Of a stretch of 13,869 nt of DNA, positions 1-6,967 are shown in pieces. Each line of letters opens with the position of its first letter. Within the stretch, counting starts at the first letter, position 1. Origin of the DNA: Microscillaceae bacterium (GTDB taxonomy: Bacteria; Bacteroidota; Bacteroidia; Cytophagales; Microscillaceae); assembly GCA_003449595.1 (NCBI GenBank), contig DMHB01000153.1, positions 1 to 13,869 on the forward strand. The letters are read 5' to 3'. A program made the translations under genes and the position numbers. The notes beneath the pieces were generated by a model that was not told the origin of the DNA, made no database searches, and saw nothing but the letters and a program-made list of their open reading frames with translations.

Positions 1-966
1 CCAATCGGTAGGCAACACAAACAATACCACTCCGGCCATCATCGCGATACCCGTATCGGTTAAATTTTTCATAGCAGGCAGCCAATAGATCAAATATTCG
101 CGCCCCATCCATAAAAAAGCAGTAGCTATAAAGACGGCTAAGGTGAGGGTTTCGCCCCGCGACATTTTACCTAAGTCGGCCAATTGTTTTTGAATGAGGG
201 CTTCTGCACCTTCAAAATGACGAATACGCGATGGATACAAAACCAATAGCAAGCCATAAGTAGCCACCAACAGCAAAAGGGCAAAAGGAACGCCTACCAT
301 CATCCAAGCGCCAAACCCAACTTGGTATTGGTAGGTTTCGGCCATAAAACCTGCAAAAACTGTGTTGGGTGGCGTGCCGACCAAGGTAGCAATACCCCCG
401 ATGCTGGCCGCATAGGCAATGCCTAACATCAATACCAAAGCAAAATTGGCTTGTTGTTTAGAAGTCAAATTGGCCGATTCGGAAGTAAGCAAACTAATGA
501 TCGACGAAGCAATGGGCAACATCATCAAAGTGGTGGCTGTGTTGCTAATCCACATACTGAGCAAAGCCGTGGCACACATCATACCCAGTAAGATAGTATG
601 CGCCTGCGTTCCGGTGAGCCGAATAATATTCAAGGCGATGCGCAAATGAAGCCTCCATTTTTCCATTGCTAAAGCGATCATAAAGCCCCCCATAAATAAA
701 AAAATGACCGGATTGGCATACGGGGCTGCGGCCTCTTTGAGGTCGAGCAAGCCTACCAATGGAAACAGTACCAAAGGCAGCAACGCGGTAGCCGCCATAG
801 GAATCGCCTCGCTAATCCACCACACCAACATCCATAACCCTATGCTGATAGCCCACTGCGCTTTGGGTTGAAAAAAACTGAGGGCGGGCAAGTAGGCTAC
901 TGCCACACAAAGCAATGGCCCGGCAAAAAGTCCCCATTTTTGGGATAAAGCATAGGTTTTAGCCAT
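1..966 (-). CDS. DASS/SLC13-family sodium-dependent anion symporter (C-terminus cut off by window edge)
   Basis: The reading frame starts at the ATG at 966-964 and stays open to the window edge, giving 322 residues of a family usually about 450-550 long. The protein is very hydrophobic with many membrane segments. Residues 141-143 form the SNT motif (context SMWISNTATTLMMLP), the first of the two Ser-Asn-Thr signatures that bind sodium and substrate in divalent anion:sodium symporters. GTPPN at 197-201 is also typical of the family. The second SNT motif should lie beyond the window. Family knowledge suggests inner-membrane uptake of dicarboxylate, sulfate or phosphate; the substrate cannot be read from this half. 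It begins 18 nt after the stop of the lipoprotein gene at 985-1530, so the two are probably co-transcribed. Family assignment is firm, substrate is not. Confidence 0.9.
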   Translation of the reverse strand, partial: MAKTYALSQKWGLFAGPLLCVAVAYLPALSFFQPKAQWAISIGLWMLVWWISEAIPMAATALLPLVLFPLVGLLDLKEAAAPYANPVIFLFMGGFMIALAMEKWRLHLRIALNIIRLTGTQAHTILLGMMCATALLSMWISNTATTLMMLPIASSIISLLTSESANLTSKQQANFALVLMLGIAYAASIGGIATLVGTPPNTVFAGFMAETYQYQVGFGAWMMVGVPFALLLLVATYGLLLVLYPSRIRHFEGAEALIQKQLADLGKMSRGETLTLAVFIATAFLWMGREYLIYWLPAMKNLTDTGIAMMAGVVLFVLPTDW

Positions 967-984
967 AAAGTTGAAGTAAATACG

Positions 985-1530
985 CTACCGCGTATTGATG
1001 ACGATAGAGTCGGTACGGATGATATTGCTTTTATTGAGTGCTCGGTCGGCAATTTGGATTTCGAACCGAACTGTGTCGTTCACAAAAGGATAGGCTGCCG
1101 TTCTGATTTCGATGCCGCGTCGAATAACCCCTTGCAAAGGCCGATTTTGCCGCGAAGTGTTCAATAGGGGAAACCGCCCATTGAGTGTCAGCCCTGTAAA
1201 AACGACTTCTTCGTAGCGCCCTCGGTTTTTACGAAACATTCTGACATAATAATTGAAGAAAAATTCATTCGGTGTACGGTCTGCATTTAGGGTTTGGTAA
1301 GGAGGCAGTGTATCGGTAGGCCCTAAGCCTAAGTCGCCATTACCATCTTCGAAACGTATGGCTACAATGATAGAGTCTTTGGGATCAGTGGCGCTGCGTA
1401 TGGTTACTTTACTAATACTTTCAAATTTTATATTGGGTACAAATGGAAAGGTTGGACGAGGAACGCAGGCTTGGAAAAATGCAAATAATCCCACACAAAA
1501 CAACAGCAAACAAATTCCTAACTTTTTCAT
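985..1530 (-). CDS. small Bacteroidota lipoprotein, function unknown
   Basis: A 181-residue protein. I chose the ATG at 1530-1528 rather than the in-frame ATG at 1572 because it places a classic signal peptide at the N-terminus: MKKLG, then a Leu/Phe/Val-rich core, then FFQAC with Cys22 as the likely lipidated residue. The lipobox is loose, as is common in Bacteroidota. The mature part is polar and predicted beta-rich, with an acidic FEDGNGDLG stretch at residues 60-68 that resembles a DxDGD-type loop seen in many uncharacterised Bacteroidota lipoproteins; cation binding by it is only inference. The gene lies 18 nt upstream of the DASS transporter and probably heads that operon. No named function is recognised. 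It could be an accessory surface protein or simply a neighbour. Confidence 0.8.
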   Translation of the reverse strand: MKKLGICLLLFCVGLFAFFQACVPRPTFPFVPNIKFESISKVTIRSATDPKDSIIVAIRFEDGNGDLGLGPTDTLPPYQTLNADRTPNEFFFNYYVRMFRKNRGRYEEVVFTGLTLNGRFPLLNTSRQNRPLQGVIRRGIEIRTAAYPFVNDTVRFEIQIADRALNKSNIIRTDSIVINTR

Positions 1531-1712
1531 AGCTTTTGATTTAAAATTGTGTTTTCTTGACTCTAAATACATAATTTTTTTTTAGCGTAAATCAGCAAAA
1601 TAAACACCTGTATAAATATTTTTTATAGAAATTTTCTTAATTAATTGCAATTTGCTTGTAAATTTGAACCCTAAAATTAAATATCCGTTAATACCCATCA
1701 TCACAACTATCA

Positions 1713-1726
1713 TTGTAACATTACAA
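1713..1726. promoter_or_regulatory. perfect palindrome TTGTAA-CA-TTACAA, possible operator
   Basis: Six-base arms TTGTAA (1713-1718) and TTACAA (1721-1726) flank a two-base centre, within the divergent intergenic gap. The dyad size fits binding by a dimeric transcription factor, but AT-rich DNA yields such dyads by chance, and no regulator is encoded nearby. The regulatory role is inference. Confidence 0.25.
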
Positions 1727-1774
1727 ATACCAACCTCTTTCCCAACCACCCATTTGTTAAAATTATAACGCAGG

Positions 1775-1787
1775 ATGATGTCATCAT
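1775..1787. promoter_or_regulatory. perfect palindrome ATGATG-T-CATCAT, possible operator
   Basis: Six-base arms ATGATG (1775-1780) and CATCAT (1782-1787) flank a single central T, 56 nt before the ATG of the plus-strand outer-membrane protein gene. The position is suitable for an operator overlapping a promoter. Function is inferred from position and symmetry only. Confidence 0.25.
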
Positions 1788-1842
1788 ACAACACTATGTG
1801 GTTAGCATCTTCCTTTGAATTTTACCTTGAGCTTAAATTCTA

Positions 1843-4407
1843 ATGCCAAATTTCCGAAATTATCTTTTAACACTACTTCATTTCTCTGTCTTTTTATTGA
1901 CCTTTTGTGCTGAGCTAAAAGCTCAAAAAACGCTTGTAACCGGTCAGGTAAAAGACGGCGAAACCCGCGAAGGGCTGCCTTTTGTTAATGTCTATTTGAA
2001 AGGCAGTACCACCGGAGCCACCACCGACTTGGATGGCTACTACAAGTTTCAATACGAAGGAAAACTCCCCAACGATACATTGATGGTAACCTTTGTGGGC
2101 TATCAGCCGGCTTACTTTACGATCAAAGCTGGCGAAACCCAAGAGTTAAATTTTATTTTATCACCCGATTCACAAAGTTTGGAAGAAGTAGTGGTTGTAG
2201 CAGGCGAAAACCCAGCCTATGCCATCTTGCGAAAAGCTGCCCAAAATAGAAGCAAGTACAACAAACTTGGACTGAAAGCCTACGAACACGAAAGCTATAA
2301 CCAAACAGAATTGTTTTTGAATAAATTAGGTGGTATTAGCGACTCTAAGGTTATCATTGAAATTAAAAATTCGCTCGAACGCGATACCGCACAGCGTTAT
2401 TTGGATAAAAATGGTGCTCCTATGATTCCTTTTGCGGTTTATGAAACCGTGTCGAACTACTTTTATAACCAATCGCCTGAAACAACCAAAGAGGAAATTT
2501 TGTTTACCAAAAATTCAAGTATTGGCATCGAACCCGATGACGGTCTCAACCGCTTGCTCGAAGGCAATGGATTTAGAGAGTTCAATTTCTACAACAACCG
2601 TGTCCGGATTTTAGATAAATTTTTCCCTTCGCCTGTAGCAGACGGATGGCGCTCCAACTATGAAATGTGGTTGGTTGATAGTTTGATGGTAGAAGGCGAT
2701 TTTTGTTATGAAATACTGGTAGAACCCCGCAGCGCCTTAGACATTGTATTCATCGGTAAAATTTGGATCACCAAAGAACACTTTGCGCTCAAAAAATTAG
2801 ACCTCAAACTTTCAGAAAAAGCCAACATCAACTTTGTAAAATATATCTATGTAAAACAATTAATGAGCAAAATTCCTGAGGTTGATATTTGGGCACCCTT
2901 GGTAACCGATGTAGAAATGAATCTCTCAGAATTTAGCGAAAACTTCCCCGGCTTGGTGATTCGCTATCATATTGTTGACAAAAAGTTTGTACCCAACAAA
3001 GAGCAAGCAGCCAAATTTTTTGATATCAAAGTATCAAGAGATAAGACCTTGGAAATGGCTGAAGAGTCTTTTTGGAAAAAACACCGTGAATATCCCTCCA
3101 TTGAAACCCAATCAGATAGCCTCCGGCATAGCCCCAACATCCACCAAGTGATAGCCACCATCGATACCTTACCTCGGGTAAAGAAGTTATCGAAAACAGC
3201 CCGTATATTTGGTACAGGTTTCATAGAAACCCCTTATGTCGATTTTGGCCATATTTTGTCATTCTATGCTTGGAACAACGTAGAAGGCAGCCGGTTGGCT
3301 TTTAGCTTCCGCACCACCAAAACCCTCAGCAAACAATTGATGCTCAAAGGATGGACAGCTTTTGGTACCGCCGACCAAGTTTGGAAATATAATGGTGAAT
3401 TCAACTATACGCCTAAATCTAAAAGATTTACTATTTTAGGTGTGCGCCACCTATACGACCTCAAACCCATTGCCTTGATTGGCCGCACCCTCAACGTGGA
3501 TTTTATGTTTGAATTTGTTTCCCGTTGGGGCAATATCAAGCAACAAAATCCTTATTATTATCGCGAAACAGAACTTTGGTTTGAACGCGAAGTAAAAACC
3601 GGTTTCCGCACCAAATTTACCTTGCGCAATGTAAACTATAACGCCATTCCAAACCTCAATGGTGTAGGCTTTTCTGAGGGTAACCCTGCCACCATTACTT
3701 CTACCGAGGCAGAAGTAGCCCTTACTTTTGCCAAACACGAACGCGCTTTTTTGCGCCGCGACAATACCCTCAAGTTAATCGGGCCACAACGTGCGCCAAC
3801 TGTCAAACTCAGTGGTATTTTTGGATTTCAAGGTTTGCTGGGTGCAGATTTCAGCTATCAGAAAGTAGTGCTCGATATATCACAAAAACAAAAAGAAATG
3901 TTTGGATTTGGTACTGCTACTTATACCTTTAGTGCAGGCTATATTTTCAACCGCCTGCCTTACCCATTGCTGAAAATCCACCAAGGCAACCCTTCTCCCT
4001 TTTTGTTTTTGAATGCCTTTCAGGCAATGCGCGGATTTGAGTTTGTAAGCGATTACTATGCCGAGTTACACTATACGCATTTTTTCAATGGTTTGATTCT
4101 CAACCGCATTCCTGTCTTGAAATTGCTTTCCAAGTGGTTCAAAGCACGTTTGTTTGCTTCAACCAGCTTGGCTTGGGGTGGTCTTTCGGCTACCAATGCT
4201 ACGCTCATTCCGCAGGTAGAGAAAAATGGTGTATTGACCAATTATTTCCGGACACTGTCGCCCGACAATCCTTATGCAGAAGTGGGCTATGGGTTAGAAA
4301 ATATTTTCAGGCTCATCCGCATCGATTTTGTACATCGATTGACCTATTTAGACAACCTGCAAGGCTCTCCTTTTGTGATAAAAGTTTCGGCTCAGGTCAA
4401 ATTTTAG
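1843..4407 (+). CDS. DUF5686-type outer-membrane protein with carboxypeptidase-like regulatory domain
   Basis: An 854-residue protein. Residues 1-27 form a signal peptide with a hydrophobic core ending near ELKAQ. Residues about 30-108 are a carboxypeptidase D regulatory-like (CarbopepD_reg_2) beta-sandwich, shown by TGQVKDGETREGLPFVNV, then GSTTGATTDLDGYYKF, then VTFVGY. The segment ENPAYAILRKAAQNR at 122-136 is the hallmark opening of the DUF5686 region in Bacteroidota. The C-terminal half alternates aromatic and polar residues as in transmembrane beta-strands and ends in ...VSAQVKF, with the terminal Phe typical of barrel proteins recognised by the BAM machinery. It is therefore probably an outer-membrane barrel with a periplasmic N-terminal domain. 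The family is widespread and its molecular role is unknown; TonB-dependent activity is unlikely because no plug domain is seen. It is monocistronic, closed by the terminator at 4432-4466. Confidence 0.88.
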   Translation: MPNFRNYLLTLLHFSVFLLTFCAELKAQKTLVTGQVKDGETREGLPFVNVYLKGSTTGATTDLDGYYKFQYEGKLPNDTLMVTFVGYQPAYFTIKAGETQELNFILSPDSQSLEEVVVVAGENPAYAILRKAAQNRSKYNKLGLKAYEHESYNQTELFLNKLGGISDSKVIIEIKNSLERDTAQRYLDKNGAPMIPFAVYETVSNYFYNQSPETTKEEILFTKNSSIGIEPDDGLNRLLEGNGFREFNFYNNRVRILDKFFPSPVADGWRSNYEMWLVDSLMVEGDFCYEILVEPRSALDIVFIGKIWITKEHFALKKLDLKLSEKANINFVKYIYVKQLMSKIPEVDIWAPLVTDVEMNLSEFSENFPGLVIRYHIVDKKFVPNKEQAAKFFDIKVSRDKTLEMAEESFWKKHREYPSIETQSDSLRHSPNIHQVIATIDTLPRVKKLSKTARIFGTGFIETPYVDFGHILSFYAWNNVEGSRLAFSFRTTKTLSKQLMLKGWTAFGTADQVWKYNGEFNYTPKSKRFTILGVRHLYDLKPIALIGRTLNVDFMFEFVSRWGNIKQQNPYYYRETELWFEREVKTGFRTKFTLRNVNYNAIPNLNGVGFSEGNPATITSTEAEVALTFAKHERAFLRRDNTLKLIGPQRAPTVKLSGIFGFQGLLGADFSYQKVVLDISQKQKEMFGFGTATYTFSAGYIFNRLPYPLLKIHQGNPSPFLFLNAFQAMRGFEFVSDYYAELHYTHFFNGLILNRIPVLKLLSKWFKARLFASTSLAWGGLSATNATLIPQVEKNGVLTNYFRTLSPDNPYAEVGYGLENIFRLIRIDFVHRLTYLDNLQGSPFVIKVSAQVKF

Positions 4408-4431
4408 TCTTCTGCTAATTTCCCGATAAAA

Positions 4432-4466
4432 AAGCGGCTCAAGTTTATAAAAAACCTGAGCCGCTT
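4432..4466. terminator. bidirectional rho-independent terminator
   Basis: Fifteen-base arms at 4432-4446 and 4452-4466 pair with one A-C mismatch around a five-base loop (ATAAA); the core is AAGCGGCTCA/TGAGCCGCTT. On the plus strand a T-run follows at 4471-4475. On the minus strand the six As at 4428-4433 give the T-run. It lies between two convergent genes (DUF5686 protein ending at 4407, SLATT-like gene ending at 4494), so it can end transcription from both sides. Confidence 0.9.
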
Positions 4467-4493
4467 AACATTTTTATATTGTTGCTCAAAACC

Positions 4494-5405
4494 TTATTTA
4501 GACCCTTTTTTCTCGTTGTCTTCTTTCATCTGCGCCTCAAAAATAGTAGTGTCTTCGATGATAGCATCAAAGTGCATTTTGACCAAGTCGATGTCTTCTA
4601 CACTGACATAGTCGCCGGCCAATTCTAAATATTCTACCGTATCAGACAACTGTTCTAATTTGGAAAAAGTGTCCCAATACTTGGCTTCCAGCTCGGTGGC
4701 ATCAAAAAACGAGAGCAAAGCACCAATGACCGATACCAAAGCACTGAGCACCAAAGCAATCATATTGAACCACCAATTAATTTCGCCGGAAACATTAATA
4801 CCCAACAAAACCGTAACGGCGGAAGCAAAAAAGATAGACGATATTTTAAAAATCGTCGCCCACTTGCGTGATTTGCGCTCGTAGGCAGCATATTTGTTGC
4901 TCTCAATAAACAGCAAATCTTTCATATACTTCACTTTGGCCTCAAACTCGGCTTTTTCTTCGGGCGATGCTTTTATGCGTTTTCGTTTTGGATCGAATAA
5001 TTTTTTATTCAGTTGGCTTACACTATTCTTGTAAACAATCGGGGTTTCTTGGTTTTTGCTAGTATCTAACACGCTCAGGGTTTGGTCGATAGGATTGAAC
5101 CCAGATTGGTTTTGACCGGAAGAGAAATAACCAAAGTTATTGCCATTTTGGCCATTTCCATTGCTATAGTCGCTTTGCATATGGGAGGAGGTATTGTTGC
5201 CCCAAGAAGTTTGGATAGAACCACCGCCTGATTGCGCCTGTTCGGCAGCCAATTTCGCCATAGCAGCCAAGGTGGCACTTGGTTCTTTGAATAAATTAAC
5301 AAAAGAAACCCGCGTAGTCCTTGCCCAATCTTGTAAATCGTCGGCATTGAGGATTTGTGTATCAAACTTATGAAGTTCGTCTTCTTCTTCTATATTTGGT
5401 ATCAT
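4494..5405 (-). CDS. two-TM membrane protein with SLATT/DUF4231-like C-terminal domain
   Basis: A 303-residue protein with no signal peptide. Residues 1-57 are acidic and then helical. Residues about 58-105 are low-complexity and rich in Gly, Asn, Ser and Gln, probably disordered. A basic patch FDPKRKRIK lies at 137-145. Residues about 150-183 form a charged helix ending in YERKSRKW, followed by two membrane helices at about 184-204 and 212-233, then a charged helix (ATELEAKYWDTFSKLEQLSD) and an acidic tail. The order helix, YERK-type motif, two TM segments, long amphipathic helix matches SLATT/DUF4231 proteins, which are predicted pore-forming effectors in some nucleotide-sensing immune systems. 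Here no SMODS cyclase, SLOG or nuclease partner lies next to it, so a defence role is only a possibility; a housekeeping membrane role is equally open. It ends at the shared terminator and has a 150-nt repeat-rich gap upstream. Confidence 0.75.
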   Translation of the reverse strand: MIPNIEEEDELHKFDTQILNADDLQDWARTTRVSFVNLFKEPSATLAAMAKLAAEQAQSGGGSIQTSWGNNTSSHMQSDYSNGNGQNGNNFGYFSSGQNQSGFNPIDQTLSVLDTSKNQETPIVYKNSVSQLNKKLFDPKRKRIKASPEEKAEFEAKVKYMKDLLFIESNKYAAYERKSRKWATIFKISSIFFASAVTVLLGINVSGEINWWFNMIALVLSALVSVIGALLSFFDATELEAKYWDTFSKLEQLSDTVEYLELAGDYVSVEDIDLVKMHFDAIIEDTTIFEAQMKEDNEKKGSK

Positions 5406-5432
5406 AACGCTTATTGGCCAATTGAACAGATA

Positions 5433-5495
5433 AAAAGAACAAAGTGTGTTGTGCGAATATACTGATTTTCAATGAAAAACCTATTTTGTTCTTTT
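5433..5495. repeat. 11-bp inverted repeat upstream of the SLATT-like gene
   Basis: AAAAGAACAAA (5433-5443) and TTTGTTCTTTT (5485-5495) are perfect inverted copies separated by 41 nt. A smaller dyad, TTTTC-AAT-GAAAA (5466-5478), lies between them. The near arm is about 28 nt before the ATG at 5405, so the structure covers the likely promoter and leader of the minus-strand gene. No T-run follows on the minus strand, which argues against a terminator. Operator or leader-RNA function is inference. Confidence 0.45.
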
Positions 5496-5527
5496 CTTCA
5501 AGACGAATACAGGCTTTATCAAATCAT

Positions 5528-5543
5528 ATATTCGAATGAATAT
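5528..5543. repeat. small inverted repeat ATATTC-GAAT-GAATAT after pspC
   Basis: Six-base arms with a four-base loop just downstream of the PspC stop codon on the minus strand. No T-run follows in that direction, so it is a weak terminator candidate at best. It may be an upstream site for the SLATT-like gene or a chance AT-rich dyad. Confidence 0.25.
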
Positions 5544-5555
5544 GCCGGTGGCTGG

Positions 5556-5780
5556 CTATAGTTCGAAGGCCAGTGGGTTGCGCTGCCTGCGCCAATGTTT
5601 GCGCATATTGCGTAAAAAAACCAACCCCATATACACCAACAACGGCGAGCCAAGAGTCAGAAATGACGCATAAATAAAAAACAACCGGATACTCGACGTT
5701 GAAATATGCATAATTTCACCTAAACGGGTGCAAACACCAAAGGCCTGCTTCTCAAAAAAAGCTTTGATTTGTTCAATCAT
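5556..5780 (-). CDS. short PspC-domain membrane protein
   Basis: A 74-residue protein. Residues 14-50 follow the PspC pattern: FGVCTRLGEI, then an ISTSSIRLFFIY stretch, then a hydrophobic helix (about 32-57) containing GSPLLVYMGLVFL. The usual GVCxGLAEY is changed to GVCTRLGEI, so the canonical Gly is replaced by Arg19. A basic tail (RKHWRRQR, 60-67) follows. Family knowledge: PspC is an inner-membrane partner in the phage-shock stress response of Proteobacteria, while stand-alone short PspC proteins in Bacteroidota have no settled role. No PspA or PspB is visible here. It has its own promoter box at 5821-5828 and is divergent from the pyruvate dehydrogenase beta gene. Confidence 0.75.
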   Translation of the reverse strand: MIEQIKAFFEKQAFGVCTRLGEIMHISTSSIRLFFIYASFLTLGSPLLVYMGLVFLRNMRKHWRRQRNPLAFEL

Positions 5781-5820
5781 AATTGCAAAAAATTAATTGG
5801 CTCAAAAATGATCCCAACTA

Positions 5821-5828
5821 CAAAGGTA
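5821..5828 (-). promoter_or_regulatory. Bacteroidota -7 box for pspC
   Basis: On the minus strand the sequence reads TACCTTTG, a perfect match to the TAnnTTTG -7 consensus of the Bacteroidota housekeeping sigma factor. It is 41 nt before the ATG at 5780, predicting a leader of about 35 nt. A TTG-type -33 element is present only at a slightly long spacing of about 24 nt, so the -33 assignment is weak. Confidence 0.55.
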
Positions 5829-5876
5829 ACAAAAATTGAACGAATGGTTAAACAATTTACTTATACAACTTGCCTA

Positions 5877-5909
5877 CTTGCAGAAGGTTCTAAATATTTG
5901 CTATTTTTG
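5877..5909 (+). promoter_or_regulatory. Bacteroidota promoter for pyruvate dehydrogenase E1 beta
   Basis: TATTTTTG at 5902-5909 matches TAnnTTTG perfectly, and a TTG at 5878-5880 (context CTTG) sits 21 nt upstream as a plausible -33 element. The predicted transcript start near 5915 lies downstream of the ATG at 5836, which rules out the longer open frame and supports translation from the ATG at 5935. Confidence 0.65.
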
Positions 5910-5934
5910 CACACCTCATCAACCCTTATATCTT

Positions 5935-6912
5935 ATGCGAGAAATACAGTTTAGAGAAGCTCTTCGCGAAGCCCTGAGTGAAGAAATGCGCCGCGATTCG
6001 AATGTCTTTTTAATGGGCGAAGAAGTAGCTGAATACAACGGTGCTTACAAAGTTAGTCAGGGGATGTTGGATGAGTTCGGACCGGAACGCGTCATCGATA
6101 CTCCCATCGCCGAGCTGGGGTTTGCCGGCATCGGTGTAGGTGCTGCTATGAACGGCTTGCGTCCTATCATCGAATTTATGACTTTCAATTTCTCGCTTGT
6201 CGCCATCGACCAAGTTATCAATGCTGCCGCCAAAATGATGTCTATGTCTGGGGGACAATATGCTGTTCCGATTGTTTTTCGAGGGCCAACCGGCAATGCA
6301 GGGATGCTTAGCTCGCAACACTCCCAAAATTTTGAAAACTGGTATGCCAACTGTCCGGGTCTGAAAGTAGTCGTACCATCTAATCCTTATGATGCCAAAG
6401 GACTACTCAAGTCCTCCATTCGCGACGACGATCCGGTTATATTTATGGAGTCAGAACTGATGTATGGCGATAAAGGCTTGGTACCTACTGAAGAATATTT
6501 AATTCCTATCGGTCAGGCCGAAGTTAAACAAGCGGGTACTGATGTAACTTTGGTTTCTTTTGGCAAAATGATGAAGATAGCTTACGAAGCAGCCAAAGTA
6601 ATGCAAGAAAAAGGTATTTCGGTCGAAGTAATTGATCTGCGCTCGGTTCGTCCTATCGATTATGTAACATTGGTTAACTCAGTAAAAAAAACCAACAGAA
6701 TGGTGGTGGTAGAAGAAGCTTGGCCTCTGGCTTCAATTTCAGCCGAGCTGGCTTATCATATCCAAAAACACGCCTTCGATTACTTAGATGCCCCTATCCA
6801 CCGGGTTACAAGTCGCGATGTGCCACTGCCTTATGCGCCAACACTGATCGAGGCTATCTTGCCGAATGTACAGCGCACGGTCGAGGCTTTGAACGCTGTA
6901 TTGTACGTATAA
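5935..6912 (+). CDS. pdhB: pyruvate dehydrogenase E1 component, beta subunit
   Basis: A 325-residue protein, the usual length for E1 beta. The open frame extends 33 codons upstream, but the family N-terminus (MREIQFREALREAL) begins at 5935 and the promoter lies inside the extension, so the shorter start is preferred. Residues 24-36 (VFLMGEEVAEYNG), the DTPIAE segment at 55-60 with the conserved Glu60 that activates the thiamine diphosphate ring of the partner subunit, and SSQHSQ at 126-131 with His129 are all in place. The C-terminal transketolase-C domain (about 200-325) includes VIDLRSVRPID. With E1 alpha, E2 and E3 it converts pyruvate to acetyl-CoA in the cytoplasm. E1 alpha is not in this window, so the subunits are encoded apart. 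A branched-chain 2-oxoacid dehydrogenase beta subunit is a less likely alternative. Confidence 0.93.
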   Translation: MREIQFREALREALSEEMRRDSNVFLMGEEVAEYNGAYKVSQGMLDEFGPERVIDTPIAELGFAGIGVGAAMNGLRPIIEFMTFNFSLVAIDQVINAAAKMMSMSGGQYAVPIVFRGPTGNAGMLSSQHSQNFENWYANCPGLKVVVPSNPYDAKGLLKSSIRDDDPVIFMESELMYGDKGLVPTEEYLIPIGQAEVKQAGTDVTLVSFGKMMKIAYEAAKVMQEKGISVEVIDLRSVRPIDYVTLVNSVKKTNRMVVVEEAWPLASISAELAYHIQKHAFDYLDAPIHRVTSRDVPLPYAPTLIEAILPNVQRTVEALNAVLYV

Positions 6913-6934
6913 AAAAAATTGTTTTTTTGAAGAA

Positions 6935-6967
6935 GCAGCTTGCTAAAATGAAGGTTTAGTAAGCTGC
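6935..6967 (+). terminator. rho-independent terminator of pdhB
   Basis: Arms GCAGCTTGCT (6935-6944) and AGTAAGCTGC (6958-6967) pair with one mismatch around a 13-nt loop, followed by CTTTGTTTTTT on the plus strand. The downstream arm overlaps the last codons and stop of the convergent MBL-fold gene (Ala-Ala-Tyr-stop), so one sequence serves both as coding end and terminator. Minus-strand termination is less clear because its T-run lies about 16 nt beyond the stem. Confidence 0.75.

Larger units (their letters stand above)
1531..1842. other. AT-rich divergent intergenic region
   Basis: About 310 nt separate the lipoprotein start (minus strand) from the start of the large outer-membrane protein (plus strand). 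The stretch is visibly AT-rich compared with the flanking genes and must carry promoters for both directions. I found no perfect TAnnTTTG box. TTCCTTTG at 1810-1817 on the plus strand matches 7 of 8 positions but lacks a convincing -33 TTTG. Two perfect short palindromes are listed separately. A 70-codon open frame on the minus strand (1582-1794) has no recognisable features and is not called. Confidence 0.6.

Noticed and set aside
1531..1572. Longer start for the lipoprotein gene
   Set aside because: It would place 14 charged residues before the signal peptide; the start at 1530 gives a normal lipoprotein signal.
1582..1794. 70-codon open frame on the minus strand in the AT-rich gap
   Set aside because: No domain, no start context and composition typical of AT-rich spacer.
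5836..5934. N-terminal extension of the pdhB open frame
   Set aside because: The first 33 codons do not resemble E1 beta, and a perfect promoter box at 5902-5909 lies inside them; the family N-terminus begins at 5935.
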